From: Ferdinandcohnia salidurans
Lineage (GTDB): Bacteria > Bacillota > Bacilli > Bacillales > Bacillaceae_L
NCBI RefSeq assembly: GCF_042680725.1
Contig: NZ_JBHUEK010000004.1
Span: 300,827-364,826 of the forward strand
Direction of reading: 5' to 3'
DNA: 64,000 nucleotides
The position numbers and the translations under genes are program-made. Under the pieces are notes generated by a model, which was given only the letters and a program-made list of their open reading frames with translations, did no database searches and was not told where the DNA came from. This document shows positions 25,042 through 33,939 of this stretch, one piece after another (the first letter of the stretch is position 1; every line of letters starts with the position of its first letter).

Positions 25042-25129
25042 TTTCTATATATATTATATATTTTCCGAATGGTAGAAGTCTATGTTATGATGAATATCGT
25101 TTTTAGTGGACGTTAGGAAGGTGATTAAA

Positions 25130-26416
25130 ATGGAACGGTTTTTTAAATTAAAACAGCATGGTACGACAATTGGAAAGGAATTTTCTGCAGGATTCATTTC
25201 ATATATAACAGTTGTCTACATTATTATTGTCAATGCAACAATCCTCGCTGTGGCGGGAATTCCGATGGAAGCGGGAATCATTGCTACCATTTTAACTAGT
25301 TTCATAGGATGTGTAGTGATTGGGTTATGGAGTAATACACCAATTCTCCTCATTCCTGGAATGGGACTTAACGCGATGTTTACCTATACCATTGTGCAAT
25401 CCGGCGGATTTACATGGCAGGAAGCATTAGCTATGGTATTTGTAGCGGGACTCATTTTTGTGGTTATTGCTTTTACACCATTAGCGAAAGTAATTACTTC
25501 CTCGATCCCGGCTTCCTTGAAAGAAGCAATTACGATTGGGATCGGTATTCTGTTGATATTAATTGGGTTTGACAATGCAGGGATAATTACGAGCTCAGAA
25601 CACACTCTGCTTGCTATCGGTGATTTAAGTAGCCCAACAGTGATTATAACTTTTATTGGTTTGATCATCACGGTCTTATTATTTGTTAAAAATGTACCTG
25701 GTAATCTATTATTAAGTATTTTGATTACATCGGTGTTAGCGATTTTGTTTGGAGGATCAAAAGTAGAGGGGATATCCTTATCCACACCAGATTTCAGTGA
25801 ATACTTTGGTGTGTTTGGTCAATTATCTTGGGCCCAAGCAGGGAATATCATTTTTTGGCTAACTTCAATTTCACTTGCAATGGTGCTAGTATTTGAAAAT
25901 ATTGGATTAATACATGGACATACGAACATGTTAAAACGTCCTGAGAGTAGTAAAAAATCACTTCAGGCTACAGCCGTTTCTGTATTATCTTCTGGAGTTT
26001 TTGGAACGAGCCCAACGGTTGCTTCAGTGGAATCAGCTGCTGGAATTACAGCTGGAGGAAGAACAGGACTAACAAGTATTGTAACAGGGGTTATGTTTTT
26101 AGTTTCGATTTTATTTATTCCAGTGATAAAAATAGTTCCAGCAAGCGCGGTTTCGCCAATTCTAATCTTAATCGGGGTTCTGATGCTGCAAAACATTGTG
26201 AACATTTCAATGGATGATTTTACTGAGAGCTTTCCAGCACTTTTAATTATCGTGTTAATTCCATTAACGTATAGCATCGCGGATGGAATGGCAATCGGTT
26301 TTATTATGTACCCAGTCATGAAGCTATTGATGGGGAAAGGAAAAGAAATCCATCCGGCACTTTATATGATTGCGATATTGTTTATAAGTAATTTTGTGAT
26401 TCAGTATGTGTACTAA
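25130..26416 (+). CDS. NCS2 family (AzgA-type) nucleobase permease
   Basis: This membrane transporter of 428 residues belongs to the guanine/hypoxanthine (AzgA/PbuG-like) group of nucleobase permeases. Typical segments are the N-terminal TTIGKEFSAGFISYITVVYIIIVN, IPGMGLNAMF in helix 3, ASLKEAITIGIG, and FGTSPTVASVESAAGI, the conserved motif near the substrate site. ATG 25130 follows AGGAAGGTGAT; the frame opens at a GTG at 25106. I looked for a purine riboswitch upstream and saw none, so control by the divergent LysR protein is more likely. Confidence 0.88.
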   Translation: MERFFKLKQHGTTIGKEFSAGFISYITVVYIIIVNATILAVAGIPMEAGIIATILTSFIGCVVIGLWSNTPILLIPGMGLNAMFTYTIVQSGGFTWQEALAMVFVAGLIFVVIAFTPLAKVITSSIPASLKEAITIGIGILLILIGFDNAGIITSSEHTLLAIGDLSSPTVIITFIGLIITVLLFVKNVPGNLLLSILITSVLAILFGGSKVEGISLSTPDFSEYFGVFGQLSWAQAGNIIFWLTSISLAMVLVFENIGLIHGHTNMLKRPESSKKSLQATAVSVLSSGVFGTSPTVASVESAAGITAGGRTGLTSIVTGVMFLVSILFIPVIKIVPASAVSPILILIGVLMLQNIVNISMDDFTESFPALLIIVLIPLTYSIADGMAIGFIMYPVMKLLMGKGKEIHPALYMIAILFISNFVIQYVY

Positions 26417-26447
26417 AAATAGCAGTCCTTTAAGGACTGCTATTTTT
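26415..26447. terminator. Bidirectional terminator
   Basis: AAAAATAGCAGTCCTT pairs with AAGGACTGCTATTTTT between convergent genes. Confidence 0.9.
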
Positions 26448-26449
26448 GT

Positions 26450-26848
26450 TTAAAACATACCATTTTCATTTGGGGAGTTTTCTGGTAGAGGTTGTCCGAT
26501 ATCCCATAATTCAACGACCTTGTCATTTTCGAAACGAAAGATATGTACAACTGCTGCACCAGGATCGTCAGGTTTTTGCCTGATGTGGGAGTAGACAGAA
26601 ACCTTATCTCCTTCTTCTATGGCAAGTTTCACCTCGAAAATTTTCTGAGGGTTCTGGACCGCATTTTCTTTCATAGCGAGCATGAGACTTTCTGCATCGC
26701 CACGAAAATAGGGATTGTGGTGACAAAAATCAGGGCCGATGTATCGTTCGTATGCTTCCCGAACATTCCCAGATACTATTAAATTTAGAAAGGACAATGC
26801 TTTTTCCTTCAGGGTGGAAGTTGTTGTAATTTCCTGTTCAGCACTCAT
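26450..26848 (-). CDS. SnoaL-like/NTF2-fold protein
   Basis: The 132-residue protein has an NTF2-like cone fold typical of SnoaL-like polyketide cyclases: KEKALSFLNLIVSGNVREAYERYIGPDFCHHNPYF at the N-terminus and VVHIFRFENDKVVELWDIGQPLPE at the C-terminus. The function is unknown; such stand-alone proteins are common in Bacillus. ATG 26848 is preferred over 26857 for ribosome-site spacing. It ends at a shared terminator with the NCS2 gene. Confidence 0.8.
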   Translation of the reverse strand: MSAEQEITTTSTLKEKALSFLNLIVSGNVREAYERYIGPDFCHHNPYFRGDAESLMLAMKENAVQNPQKIFEVKLAIEEGDKVSVYSHIRQKPDDPGAAVVHIFRFENDKVVELWDIGQPLPENSPNENGMF

Positions 26849-26954
26849 GTTAATCATCCTTTTTTAAAAATTATATGTTTTGAATAAAACGGTGTCAATT
26901 ATTGGAACTCAAATGATATACTTTTAAAAAAGCTCGATAAGGAGAGATAGTCGC

Positions 26955-27407
26955 TTGGGTATATCTTTTGAAGTGATAAGAACCATCCATGTACCTCGAC
27001 CAGTTACATACAGAGGATTACTGGATCTTGATGCAGCTCAACATTGGATGCAAGGGTTAGTGAAAATAGAGCGTATAGATGAGGGGCAAATGCGTGAGGG
27101 AAGTCAGTGGAGGGAAACAAGAAGAATGTTTGGAAGCGAAGCTACTGAACATTTTGAAGTGGTTGAGCTTAAAGAACCAACTAAAATAGTGCTCTGCTGT
27201 GATGGAACAAAAGGAACAACTGGAAAAGGAGAATATATTTTTACATACCTACTTGAATCATCTGAAAATCAGACAATCGTTACATTGCATGGAGAAATCA
27301 AGGGATTGACGGGTTTTGCAAAGTTTTTTGGTAAGTTAATGGCAGGAGTCTTTAAAAAAGCAAGCGCCAAAGATTTAGATGCATTAAAAAACTACTTAGA
27401 GAGATAA
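26955..27407 (+). CDS. SRPBCC family protein (polyketide cyclase/dehydrase-like)
   Basis: The 150-residue helix-grip protein begins with ISFEVIRTIHVPRPV and ends with a long helix FKKASAKDLDALKNYLE. It probably binds a hydrophobic ligand. TTG 26955 is the likely start: AAGGAGAG lies 8 or so bases upstream and no ATG fits. The next gene begins about 115 bases downstream. The function is not identified. Confidence 0.75.
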   Translation: MGISFEVIRTIHVPRPVTYRGLLDLDAAQHWMQGLVKIERIDEGQMREGSQWRETRRMFGSEATEHFEVVELKEPTKIVLCCDGTKGTTGKGEYIFTYLLESSENQTIVTLHGEIKGLTGFAKFFGKLMAGVFKKASAKDLDALKNYLER

Positions 27408-27522
27408 GTCGGAAATAACCTGAATAACATTTTTTATTTTTTCCGATAATGATGAAGGTGTAACTGCATCTTAGATAGAAGTACATAATGTTGGGAAAAT
27501 AATGAAAATGTGGGTGAATAAC

Positions 27523-27918
27523 ATGGGAAGAATCGTTCATTTTGAAGTACATGTGGATGACATGGATCGAGCAAAAAAGTTTTATGGTGAAGTATTTGAT
27601 TGGAAATTTGAAGATTGGACGGAATATGCGGGGATGCCATATTTTGGGGCTGTAACAGGGGATGCTAATGAACTTGGTATTAATGGTGCTCTGATGCAAA
27701 GACAAGGTCCTCCTCCTGGAGCAAACCAGCCTTTGAATGGCTATGCCTGTACAATGGGTGTGGCTGATTATGATTCTACTGAACAGAAAATTATAGCTAG
27801 TGGTGGGAAGGTTGCATTGCCTAAATATGCACTTCCAGGTATGGCTTGGCAGGGATACTATATTGACACAGAAGGAAATATATTTGGGATTCATCAACCT
27901 GATGAAAATGCAAAGTAG
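27523..27918 (+). CDS. VOC family protein (glyoxalase/bleomycin-resistance fold)
   Basis: The 131-residue vicinal-oxygen-chelate protein shows GRIVHFEVHVDDMDRAKKFYGEVFDW at the N-terminus (first metal-ligand position His) and GYYIDTEGNIFGIHQP at the C-terminus. It resembles the YdcJ/PhnB-like half of VOC proteins whose ligands are unknown. ATG 27523 follows GGGTGA; the frame opens at 27502. Confidence 0.82.
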   Translation: MGRIVHFEVHVDDMDRAKKFYGEVFDWKFEDWTEYAGMPYFGAVTGDANELGINGALMQRQGPPPGANQPLNGYACTMGVADYDSTEQKIIASGGKVALPKYALPGMAWQGYYIDTEGNIFGIHQPDENAK

Positions 27919-27944
27919 ATTTTAACAAGTCCCTCAATTAATAA

Positions 27945-27981
27945 AGCCTTTTGCCCAGTAATAGTAATGGGTGAAAGGCTT
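27945..27981. terminator. Hairpin between convergent VOC genes
   Basis: AAGCCTTTTGCCCA pairs with TGGGTGAAAGGCTT. The T run is short, so termination is likely but not certain. Confidence 0.55.
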
Positions 27982-28002
27982 ATTAGTGTAATATGTATGT
28001 GT

Positions 28003-28374
28003 TTAGCGATGCTGATCGAATAGAATTTGATTGCCGTCGGGATCTTCTATGACAAAATGAGCTGGTCCTTCACTTGATTCATCTGCTTCAGTCAGCATTG
28101 TCATTCCTTTTTCTTTTAGCTGCTTTTGGATATCACGAACGTCTGTAAAAGAATCGAGATTTTGTGCGTTTTGATCCCATCCAGGATTAAAGGTGAGAAT
28201 GTTCTTATCAAACATCCCTTGGAATAAACCGATTACAGTATCTCCATTTTTCAAGATAAGCCAATTTTGATTGATGTCCCCACCTAAAGTCTGAAAACCT
28301 AGATTTTCGTAAAATTCCTTTGATTTGTGAATGTCTTTTACATTTAAACTGACAGAAAATGCACCAAGTTTCAT
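28003..28374 (-). CDS. VOC family protein (glyoxalase-like)
   Basis: The 123-residue VOC protein has KLGAFSVSLNVKDIHKSKEFYENLGF at the N-terminus and AHFVIEDPDGNQILFDQH at the C-terminus, the usual paired beta-alpha-beta-beta-beta modules. It is probably a small-molecule binding or modifying enzyme of unknown substrate. TTAGGAGG precedes the ATG. It converges on the other VOC gene and diverges from the DNA repair gene. Confidence 0.85.
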   Translation of the reverse strand: MKLGAFSVSLNVKDIHKSKEFYENLGFQTLGGDINQNWLILKNGDTVIGLFQGMFDKNILTFNPGWDQNAQNLDSFTDVRDIQKQLKEKGMTMLTEADESSEGPAHFVIEDPDGNQILFDQHR

Positions 28375-28527
28375 TTTTTTCCTCCTAATTATGGTTTAAT
28401 TTAACTATAAAGCAGTAAATTAAAATTCACAAGATTCACAGTGGGTTACAAACTAAATTAATAGACAAGGGCATCTATTTGTCGATTTTGGAAGATAGTT
28501 CTAGGACTTAATGAAAGGATGAACAAA

Positions 28528-29235
28528 GTGACGTATGAAGAAATTATGGAAAAACTTGAGGAATTAGGTTCCGAGCAAATAAAGCAAATTTATAAGAATC
28601 ATGGGGTAAAAGAGCCGCATTTTGGAGTTAAAATAGGGGATTTAAAAAAGCTTGTCAAGTTTGTAAAGAAGGACCATGAATTGGCGCTAAAATTATATAA
28701 TTCTGGTAATCATGACGCTATGTATTTAGCGGGTCTCTCGGTGAATCCAAAGCTAATTACGAAGGAAACGTTGCAAGATTGGGCAACTAAAGCATATTGG
28801 TATATGGCTGCAGAATATACAGTTGCACAAGTGGCTGCTGAAAGTGAGTTTGCACTCGAATTGGCAAGAGAATGGATGAACTCTGAGGAAGAAATGATTG
28901 CGGTTTGTGGATGGAGTACATACTCAAACTATTTATCAATCACACCCGATGAAAAACTAGATATCGAAGAAGTAAGAAAGCTATTAAATCAAGTGAAAAG
29001 TACGATTCATGAAGAGCGAAATCGGGTTCGCTATGTGATGAATAGCTTTGTTTTGTCTGTCGGAACCTATGTAGCGGAACTAAATGATGAAGCGAAGCAA
29101 GTCGCAGTACATATCGGAAAGGTACATGTGGATGTGGGGAATACAGCATGTAAAGTCCCTCTTGCGTCTGATTATATTAAGAAATTAGAAGAGAAAAATA
29201 GAGTCGGTCTGAAGCGGAAGACTTGTATTTGTTAA
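28528..29235 (+). CDS. DNA alkylation repair (AlkD-type HEAT-repeat) protein
   Basis: The 235-residue all-helical HEAT-repeat protein belongs to the AlkD-like DNA alkylation repair family. It shows IYKNHGVKEPHFGVKIGDLKKLVKFVKKDHELALKLYNSGNHDAMYLAGL at the N-terminus and repeated helices after it. AlkD removes alkylated bases from DNA. The Trp/Asp residues used by AlkD are not obvious here (the segment reads YWYMAAEYTVAQVAAES), so activity may differ. GTG 28528 with AAAGGATG at good spacing is preferred over ATG 28519. Confidence 0.8.
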   Translation: MTYEEIMEKLEELGSEQIKQIYKNHGVKEPHFGVKIGDLKKLVKFVKKDHELALKLYNSGNHDAMYLAGLSVNPKLITKETLQDWATKAYWYMAAEYTVAQVAAESEFALELAREWMNSEEEMIAVCGWSTYSNYLSITPDEKLDIEEVRKLLNQVKSTIHEERNRVRYVMNSFVLSVGTYVAELNDEAKQVAVHIGKVHVDVGNTACKVPLASDYIKKLEEKNRVGLKRKTCIC

Positions 29236-29266
29236 TTACAATATTACATGATTGAAGGTGTCAAAG

Positions 29267-29632
29267 ATGGGACAGGTAAGAACAATTGAAGAGGTAGACC
29301 AATATATTTCGGATCTACCAGAGGATATTCAGAACATCACAACTGCCTTAAGAAAAATCATACTAGATGCATCTCAAAACTTGGTTGAGGAATATAAGTG
29401 GTCGATGCCGAATTACTCCTACAATGGATTGGTATGCTATCTACAGGCCTCTAAAAAACATGTGAATCTTGGATTCCATAGGGGTGTTGAGCTACAAGAA
29501 AAGGATACAAATCAATTATTACAAGGGTCAGGCAAAGGGATGAGGCATATTAGGCTTAAAAAAATAGAAGAGATCCAGCCAGATGTTTTTAATGAATTCA
29601 TTAAGGCTGCGATGGATTTGAATGAGAAATAA
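29267..29632 (+). CDS. DUF1801 (YdhG/YjdI-like) protein
   Basis: The 121-residue protein shows the DUF1801 pattern: VDQYISDLPEDIQNITTALRKIILDA, EEYKWSMPNYSYNG, CYLQASKKHVNLGFHRG and GSGKGMRHIRLKK. It is related to the iron-chaperone-like Fra/YdhG fold; the function in Bacillus is unknown. ATG 29267 follows GAAGGTG. The gap to the preceding repair gene is 31 bases, so the two may be co-transcribed. Confidence 0.82.
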   Translation: MGQVRTIEEVDQYISDLPEDIQNITTALRKIILDASQNLVEEYKWSMPNYSYNGLVCYLQASKKHVNLGFHRGVELQEKDTNQLLQGSGKGMRHIRLKKIEEIQPDVFNEFIKAAMDLNEK

Positions 29633-29698
29633 AGCTATGTGTATCTGATTTCAACAATAAGGATTTTAGGCAGTAAACGAGTGGGGGGTATCTATCAT

Positions 29699-30832
29699 AT
29701 GGAATTTGAAGTTATTATAGTTGGTGCCGGGTCGATGGGAATGGCAGCTGGTTACTACTTAGCGAAGCAAGGGAAACGTGTATTATTAATAGATTCTCAT
29801 AATCCTCCTCATACAGAAGGATCACATCATGGGGAAACAAGAATTATTCGCCATGCCTATGGAGAAGGGGAGAGTTATGTAGAGATGGCGCTTAGAGCAC
29901 AGACGTTATGGAATGAGCTTCAAGAGATGTCAGAACAAGAAATTTTTGTAAATACAGGGGTTATTAATGTTGGTCTACCCGATTCTCCATTTATTCAAAA
30001 TGTAATGAGTAGTGCGAAAAAATTCTCATTAAAAGTGGAACAGCTATCCGCTGCGGAAATTAATAAAAGATGGAATGGTTTTAGTGTGCCTGAGGGGTAT
30101 ATAGGCTGTTATGAATTGGATTCAGGTGTTTTAATGAGTGAGAACTGCATTAGCGCTTATAAAACAGAGGCGTTAAAACATGGAGCAGTACTTAAGCCTA
30201 GTTCACCTGTTACATCCATAAACATATTTGAGAATCGTGTTGAGGTAAAAACAGAAGATGACAGTTTTACAGCTGAGTCACTCATTGTCACTCCGGGAGC
30301 GGGTGCTAGAAAAGTTCTTAAACTTATTGGATTAGAATTGCCGTTACAAGAAGTAAGAAAAACCTTTTCGTGGTTTGATACAGATGAGGGTATCTATCAT
30401 TCTGACATGTTTCCAGCCTTCGCGTTCGAATTACCTACAGAAACGTTCTATGGTTTTCCTAGTATAAAAGAAGCAGGTGTTAAAATTGGGCGACACGATG
30501 GGGGTCATCCTAGAAACATGGGGAAACCTATTGAAGAATTTGGAACTTATGAAGATGATACACAGGATGTAAGTCGTTTTGCTGAACACTTTTTACATAA
30601 GGTTGAACATCACAAGATGGGGAAGGTATGTACATACACGAACACATCAGATGAAGATTTCGTTATTGATAAACATCCAAGTTATGATCATGTAGCGATT
30701 GCTTGTGGATTCTCAGGGCATGGCTTTAAATTTAGTAGTGTAGTAGGAGAAATTTTAAGTGAATTAGTAACTGGAGACCGTAAAACCAAGTTTGATATTC
30801 GTCCTTTTTCGATTAAACGATTTGATAAATAA
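29699..30832 (+). CDS. solA: N-methyl-L-tryptophan oxidase / monomeric sarcosine oxidase family
   Basis: This 377-residue FAD oxidase demethylates N-methyl amino acids, releasing formaldehyde and hydrogen peroxide. The dinucleotide-binding GAGSMGMAAGYYLAKQGKRVLLID is at residues 9-32, HHGETRIIRHAYGE is the conserved FAD-site motif, and the Cys of GKVCTYTNTSDEDFVID matches the covalent flavin attachment site of this family. ATG 29699 follows GTGGGGGG. Choice between sarcosine and N-methyltryptophan as substrate is not possible from sequence. Confidence 0.88.
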   Translation: MEFEVIIVGAGSMGMAAGYYLAKQGKRVLLIDSHNPPHTEGSHHGETRIIRHAYGEGESYVEMALRAQTLWNELQEMSEQEIFVNTGVINVGLPDSPFIQNVMSSAKKFSLKVEQLSAAEINKRWNGFSVPEGYIGCYELDSGVLMSENCISAYKTEALKHGAVLKPSSPVTSINIFENRVEVKTEDDSFTAESLIVTPGAGARKVLKLIGLELPLQEVRKTFSWFDTDEGIYHSDMFPAFAFELPTETFYGFPSIKEAGVKIGRHDGGHPRNMGKPIEEFGTYEDDTQDVSRFAEHFLHKVEHHKMGKVCTYTNTSDEDFVIDKHPSYDHVAIACGFSGHGFKFSSVVGEILSELVTGDRKTKFDIRPFSIKRFDK

Positions 30833-30851
30833 GCGATGGTTGGTGAACGTT

Positions 30852-30879
30852 AAAAAGCAGTCCTATGCGGCTGCTTTTT
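30852..30879 (+). terminator. Terminator of the solA-like gene
   Basis: AAAAAGCAG pairs with CTGCTTTTT across a 10-nt loop. Confidence 0.85.
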
Positions 30880-30890
30880 GTATTAGTTTT

Positions 30891-30918
30891 GGGACAAGGG
30901 ACCTGTCCCTGTGTCTCA
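30891..30918. repeat. REP-like GGGACA/TGTCCC palindrome
   Basis: GGGACAAGGGAC followed by CTGTCCCTGTGTCTCA is a near-perfect palindrome and belongs to the dispersed family. It lies between the solA terminator and the yerA promoter region. A possible yerA promoter is TTGACA (30953-30958) with TTAATA 17 bp on. Confidence 0.65.
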
Positions 30919-31047
30919 AAATCTAAATTTTTGATAAATTCGAGCAATAGGATTGACAGTTCCGCTCTACTCTTATTAATATTATGTTATATAGACGATA
31001 GTAGATAAAACGTAATGGAATTGATATTGTGTAGAGGAGTGGGGAGT

Positions 31048-32826
31048 TTGAAGCTTAGGGCAAAAAGAAGTGAGCTAGTGGAAATAGCAAAGGGGAATAT
31101 ACCTGCTGATTTGTATATAAAAGGCGGGACAGTCATTAATGTGTATTCTGGTGAATTTTTAAAGCTAAACGTGGCTGTATATAAGGATAGTATCGCGTAT
31201 GTTGGAGAAAGTGAAGCGATGGTTGGAGAACATACGAAGGTCATTGATGCTGAAGGAAAGTATGTGGCTCCTGGGTTCATTGAAGCACATTCTCATCCAT
31301 GGGTCGTCTATAACCCTATTAGCATAACAAGCAAGGTGTTGCCACTTGGTACAACCACATCGGTCAATGATAATCTATTTTTCTATTTACATATGGGAGC
31401 GAAAGGCTTTAAGGACATGGTTTATGACTTAAAATCCTTGCCAGGAAATTTCCTTTGGCTTGTAAGACTTGTTTCACAGGCGGACTATCCGGGGGAACGT
31501 GAGTGGTATAACCATCGAGATATTCAAGAGTTACTTGCATTGGACGAAGTGGTAGGTTCAGCTGAAGTAACACGCTGGCCGCTCCTTTATAATGGCGATC
31601 CGTTTTTACTAGAAACAATGGAATATGTGAAAGAAATCGGAAAAGTATCTGACGGACATACGTCTGGTTGTTCATATGAAAAATTAAATGCGATTGTCGC
31701 GTCAGGTGTGACAGCATGCCATGAAGCAATCACGGCGAAAGAGGCATTAGACCGTCTTCGATTAGGCATGTGGACGACATTACGAAACAGTTCGCTTCGG
31801 CCAGATTTAGAAGAAGTGATTAAAATGATAACGGAAAGTAAGGTTAATACAAGTAGAATTGTGATGACAACAGATGGGCCTCATCCTGGCTTTATTGAAA
31901 GAGAAGGATTTGTTGATGGACTTGTTCGTCAAGCAGTTGAACTTGGTGTTCCAGTGATGGATGCGATTCAAATGGTGACAATCAATGCAGCGACCTACCT
32001 TCGCCTGGAAGATTACATTGGGGGCATTGCTCCGGGAAGAAAAGCAGACATACTCCTACTTCCTGACCTAGTTGACTTCCGCCCTGACTTAGTCGTTGCG
32101 AGCGGTGAGGTTGTTGCAGAAAATGGCCAATTATTGGCACCGATGCCGGAAGTAGACTGGACAAAATATGTGGTAAGAGAAGCATTTGAATTTCCGAAAT
32201 CTGTTCTTGAAAATCTAGAACTCTATCAATATCCACATCCAGATGAAAATGAACCATTACCTGTTTCATATTTTAAAAGTAATGTCATTACCACTAGGAA
32301 GGATACCATCCTTCCATCTGTGAATGGTTTTGTGGATCTTTCAGGTCATGAAGGTCTAATGTATTCAGCATTGATTGATCGTAGAGGAAATTGGGTCAGT
32401 AGAGCAGTCCTAGAAAGATTTGCTGTTACCCTTGATGGGATGGCTTCAACGTACAATACGACAACGGAATTACTTGTTGTTGGAAGAAACCCTCAAGCGA
32501 TGGCAAAAGCAGCATCAAGGGCTCATGAAATTGGAGGGGGTATTGTCATCGTAGATGGTGATGACATTATCCTTGAAATTCCTTTACCACTTACAGGTAT
32601 GATGACTACGAGCCCGTCATTCGATAAAGCAGTCCAATACCATGATGAGTTGCTTCAAACCTTGCAGGAACGAGGATTCCCATTCCATGATATACTTTAT
32701 ACTTTATTGTTCTTAACCTGCGACTTCCTTCCAGGATTACGCTTGGTACCATATGGGCTTTATGAAGTGAAGAAGGATGCTATTTTATTGAAGGCTGAAA
32801 CGTTCGGGACAGAGGTAACGAAGTAG
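31048..32826 (+). CDS. yerA: Adenine deaminase-like amidohydrolase (YerA type)
   Basis: This metal-dependent amidohydrolase of 592 residues resembles B. subtilis YerA and AdeC adenine deaminases, which convert adenine to hypoxanthine. PGFIEAHSHPW carries the first metal ligands, DGHTSG and ACHEAI later ligands, and TTDGPHPG the conserved Asp. The C-terminal half has the adenine-deaminase extension (GGGIVIVDGDDIILEIPLPLTG). TTG 31048 has GAGGAG 8 bases upstream; the open frame begins at 31015. It is monocistronic. YerA itself is only a putative adenine deaminase, so the substrate is inferred. Confidence 0.85.
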   Translation: MKLRAKRSELVEIAKGNIPADLYIKGGTVINVYSGEFLKLNVAVYKDSIAYVGESEAMVGEHTKVIDAEGKYVAPGFIEAHSHPWVVYNPISITSKVLPLGTTTSVNDNLFFYLHMGAKGFKDMVYDLKSLPGNFLWLVRLVSQADYPGEREWYNHRDIQELLALDEVVGSAEVTRWPLLYNGDPFLLETMEYVKEIGKVSDGHTSGCSYEKLNAIVASGVTACHEAITAKEALDRLRLGMWTTLRNSSLRPDLEEVIKMITESKVNTSRIVMTTDGPHPGFIEREGFVDGLVRQAVELGVPVMDAIQMVTINAATYLRLEDYIGGIAPGRKADILLLPDLVDFRPDLVVASGEVVAENGQLLAPMPEVDWTKYVVREAFEFPKSVLENLELYQYPHPDENEPLPVSYFKSNVITTRKDTILPSVNGFVDLSGHEGLMYSALIDRRGNWVSRAVLERFAVTLDGMASTYNTTTELLVVGRNPQAMAKAASRAHEIGGGIVIVDGDDIILEIPLPLTGMMTTSPSFDKAVQYHDELLQTLQERGFPFHDILYTLLFLTCDFLPGLRLVPYGLYEVKKDAILLKAETFGTEVTK

Positions 32827-32836
32827 TGAAAAAAAG

Positions 32837-32878
32837 AAACCTACAAACACTGAAATATAAATGTTTGTAGGTTTTTTT
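32837..32878 (+). terminator. Terminator of the yerA-like gene
   Basis: The 13-bp stem AAACCTACAAACA/TGTTTGTAGGTTT is followed by TTTT. Confidence 0.92.
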
Positions 32879-32901
32879 GTTTGGGTTAAAAGGATGCCTA
32901 A

Positions 32902-33786
32902 TTAATGATTATGAAACTCATCAACAAGAAACTTGAGCAGAGCCCTTACTGCGAAAGATTGGTACCTGTCTTTTTTTGTAATGACAACAAGCTCCCACAT
33001 TGGTGGTGATTTGAGTGGAATCCTGTTTATTTGAGTTTCATCCATTTTTGAATATATGGATTTCGGTAAAAGAGTAACCCCCAGTTGCGCAATCACAAGT
33101 TCCGTTATCAAGTCCCATTGTGAACTCACATAAGCAATTTTAGGAGTGAAACCAGCATTTTGACATTGTTGAATAATCAAATTATGTAAAGCAAATTCTT
33201 GATTAAAAAGAATAAAAGATTCATTTTCTAGTTGTTCTAGTTTTACAGAATTCTCATTAGCTAATTGGTGTGTGGGATGAGTGAAAAGCATAAATTCTTC
33301 TTTGATAAAGGGGTCAACCAAAAATTTACTGTGGTCAGTTGGATTTACTACAATTCCCACGTCAACTTGCCCCTCATCTACCAAATGTTCAATACGTTTA
33401 GCACCAAGTTCGATTAATTCTAACGACACTTGCGAATGCTGCTTTCCAAATTTCTGCGCAATGGTTGGAAAGAAGAGTGTCCCAATTAAGGGGGGGATCC
33501 CAATTTTAATATTTCCGGTAGGTAGATTAATAAGGTCGTCTAATAAGGTATGAAGTTCATTTGTGGCACCTAGAATTTTAGTCGCTTGCTTATAGACAAG
33601 TTTACCAGCATCAGTCAATACTAATTTTCGAGTGGAGCGTTCGAATAGTTCAACGTTAAGATCTGTTTCTAATTTTTTGATGGATTTACTTAAGGTTGGT
33701 TGAGAAATGTAGGTGTTAACTGCTGCTTTTGTAAAACTACCGTAATCAACAACTTCCATAAAATAGCGTAAATCTTTTAGCTCCAT
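32902..33786 (-). CDS. LysR family transcriptional regulator (next to scoAB)
   Basis: The 294-residue LTTR has the HTH region LRYFMEVVDYGSFTKAAVNTYISQPTLSKSIKKLETDL at residues 5-42 and a full effector-binding domain. GGAGGC precedes the ATG. It diverges from the CoA-transferase genes, so it most likely controls scoAB and itself. A TTTATT-N9-AATAAA palindrome overlaps the region just upstream of its ribosome site. Confidence 0.88.
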   Translation of the reverse strand: MELKDLRYFMEVVDYGSFTKAAVNTYISQPTLSKSIKKLETDLNVELFERSTRKLVLTDAGKLVYKQATKILGATNELHTLLDDLINLPTGNIKIGIPPLIGTLFFPTIAQKFGKQHSQVSLELIELGAKRIEHLVDEGQVDVGIVVNPTDHSKFLVDPFIKEEFMLFTHPTHQLANENSVKLEQLENESFILFNQEFALHNLIIQQCQNAGFTPKIAYVSSQWDLITELVIAQLGVTLLPKSIYSKMDETQINRIPLKSPPMWELVVITKKDRYQSFAVRALLKFLVDEFHNH

Positions 33787-33797
33787 AGATGCCTCCT

Positions 33798-33818
33798 TTT
33801 ATTTCGTTTTGGAATAAA
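33798..33818. promoter_or_regulatory. Candidate LysR operator upstream of scoAB
   Basis: TTTATT (33798-33803) and AATAAA (33813-33818) form an inverted repeat with 9 bp between, directly beside the LysR ribosome site. Related TTTATTC and TATTCATT words follow to 33837. This is inference from position. Confidence 0.4.
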
Positions 33819-33939
33819 GTTTATTCTTATTATTCATTTTACGGATAAATTGGATTGTTGTAAAATTTTATTAAGAAGATATTGAAAATTAAGAAATAAA
33901 GGATGCAGCTCAAATTTCGTATTTTAGGAGGGTAAATAA

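Noticed and set aside
25010..25129. Purine riboswitch before the NCS2 permease gene
   Set aside because: None of the conserved purine-aptamer loop sequences are present; the region is plain AT-rich DNA with a short dyad.
25384..25785. 133-aa minus-strand ORF
   Set aside because: It is a shadow of the NCS2 permease and has no ribosome site.
30880..31047. Purine riboswitch before the yerA-like gene
   Set aside because: No aptamer core was found; only a REP copy and a possible promoter are present.
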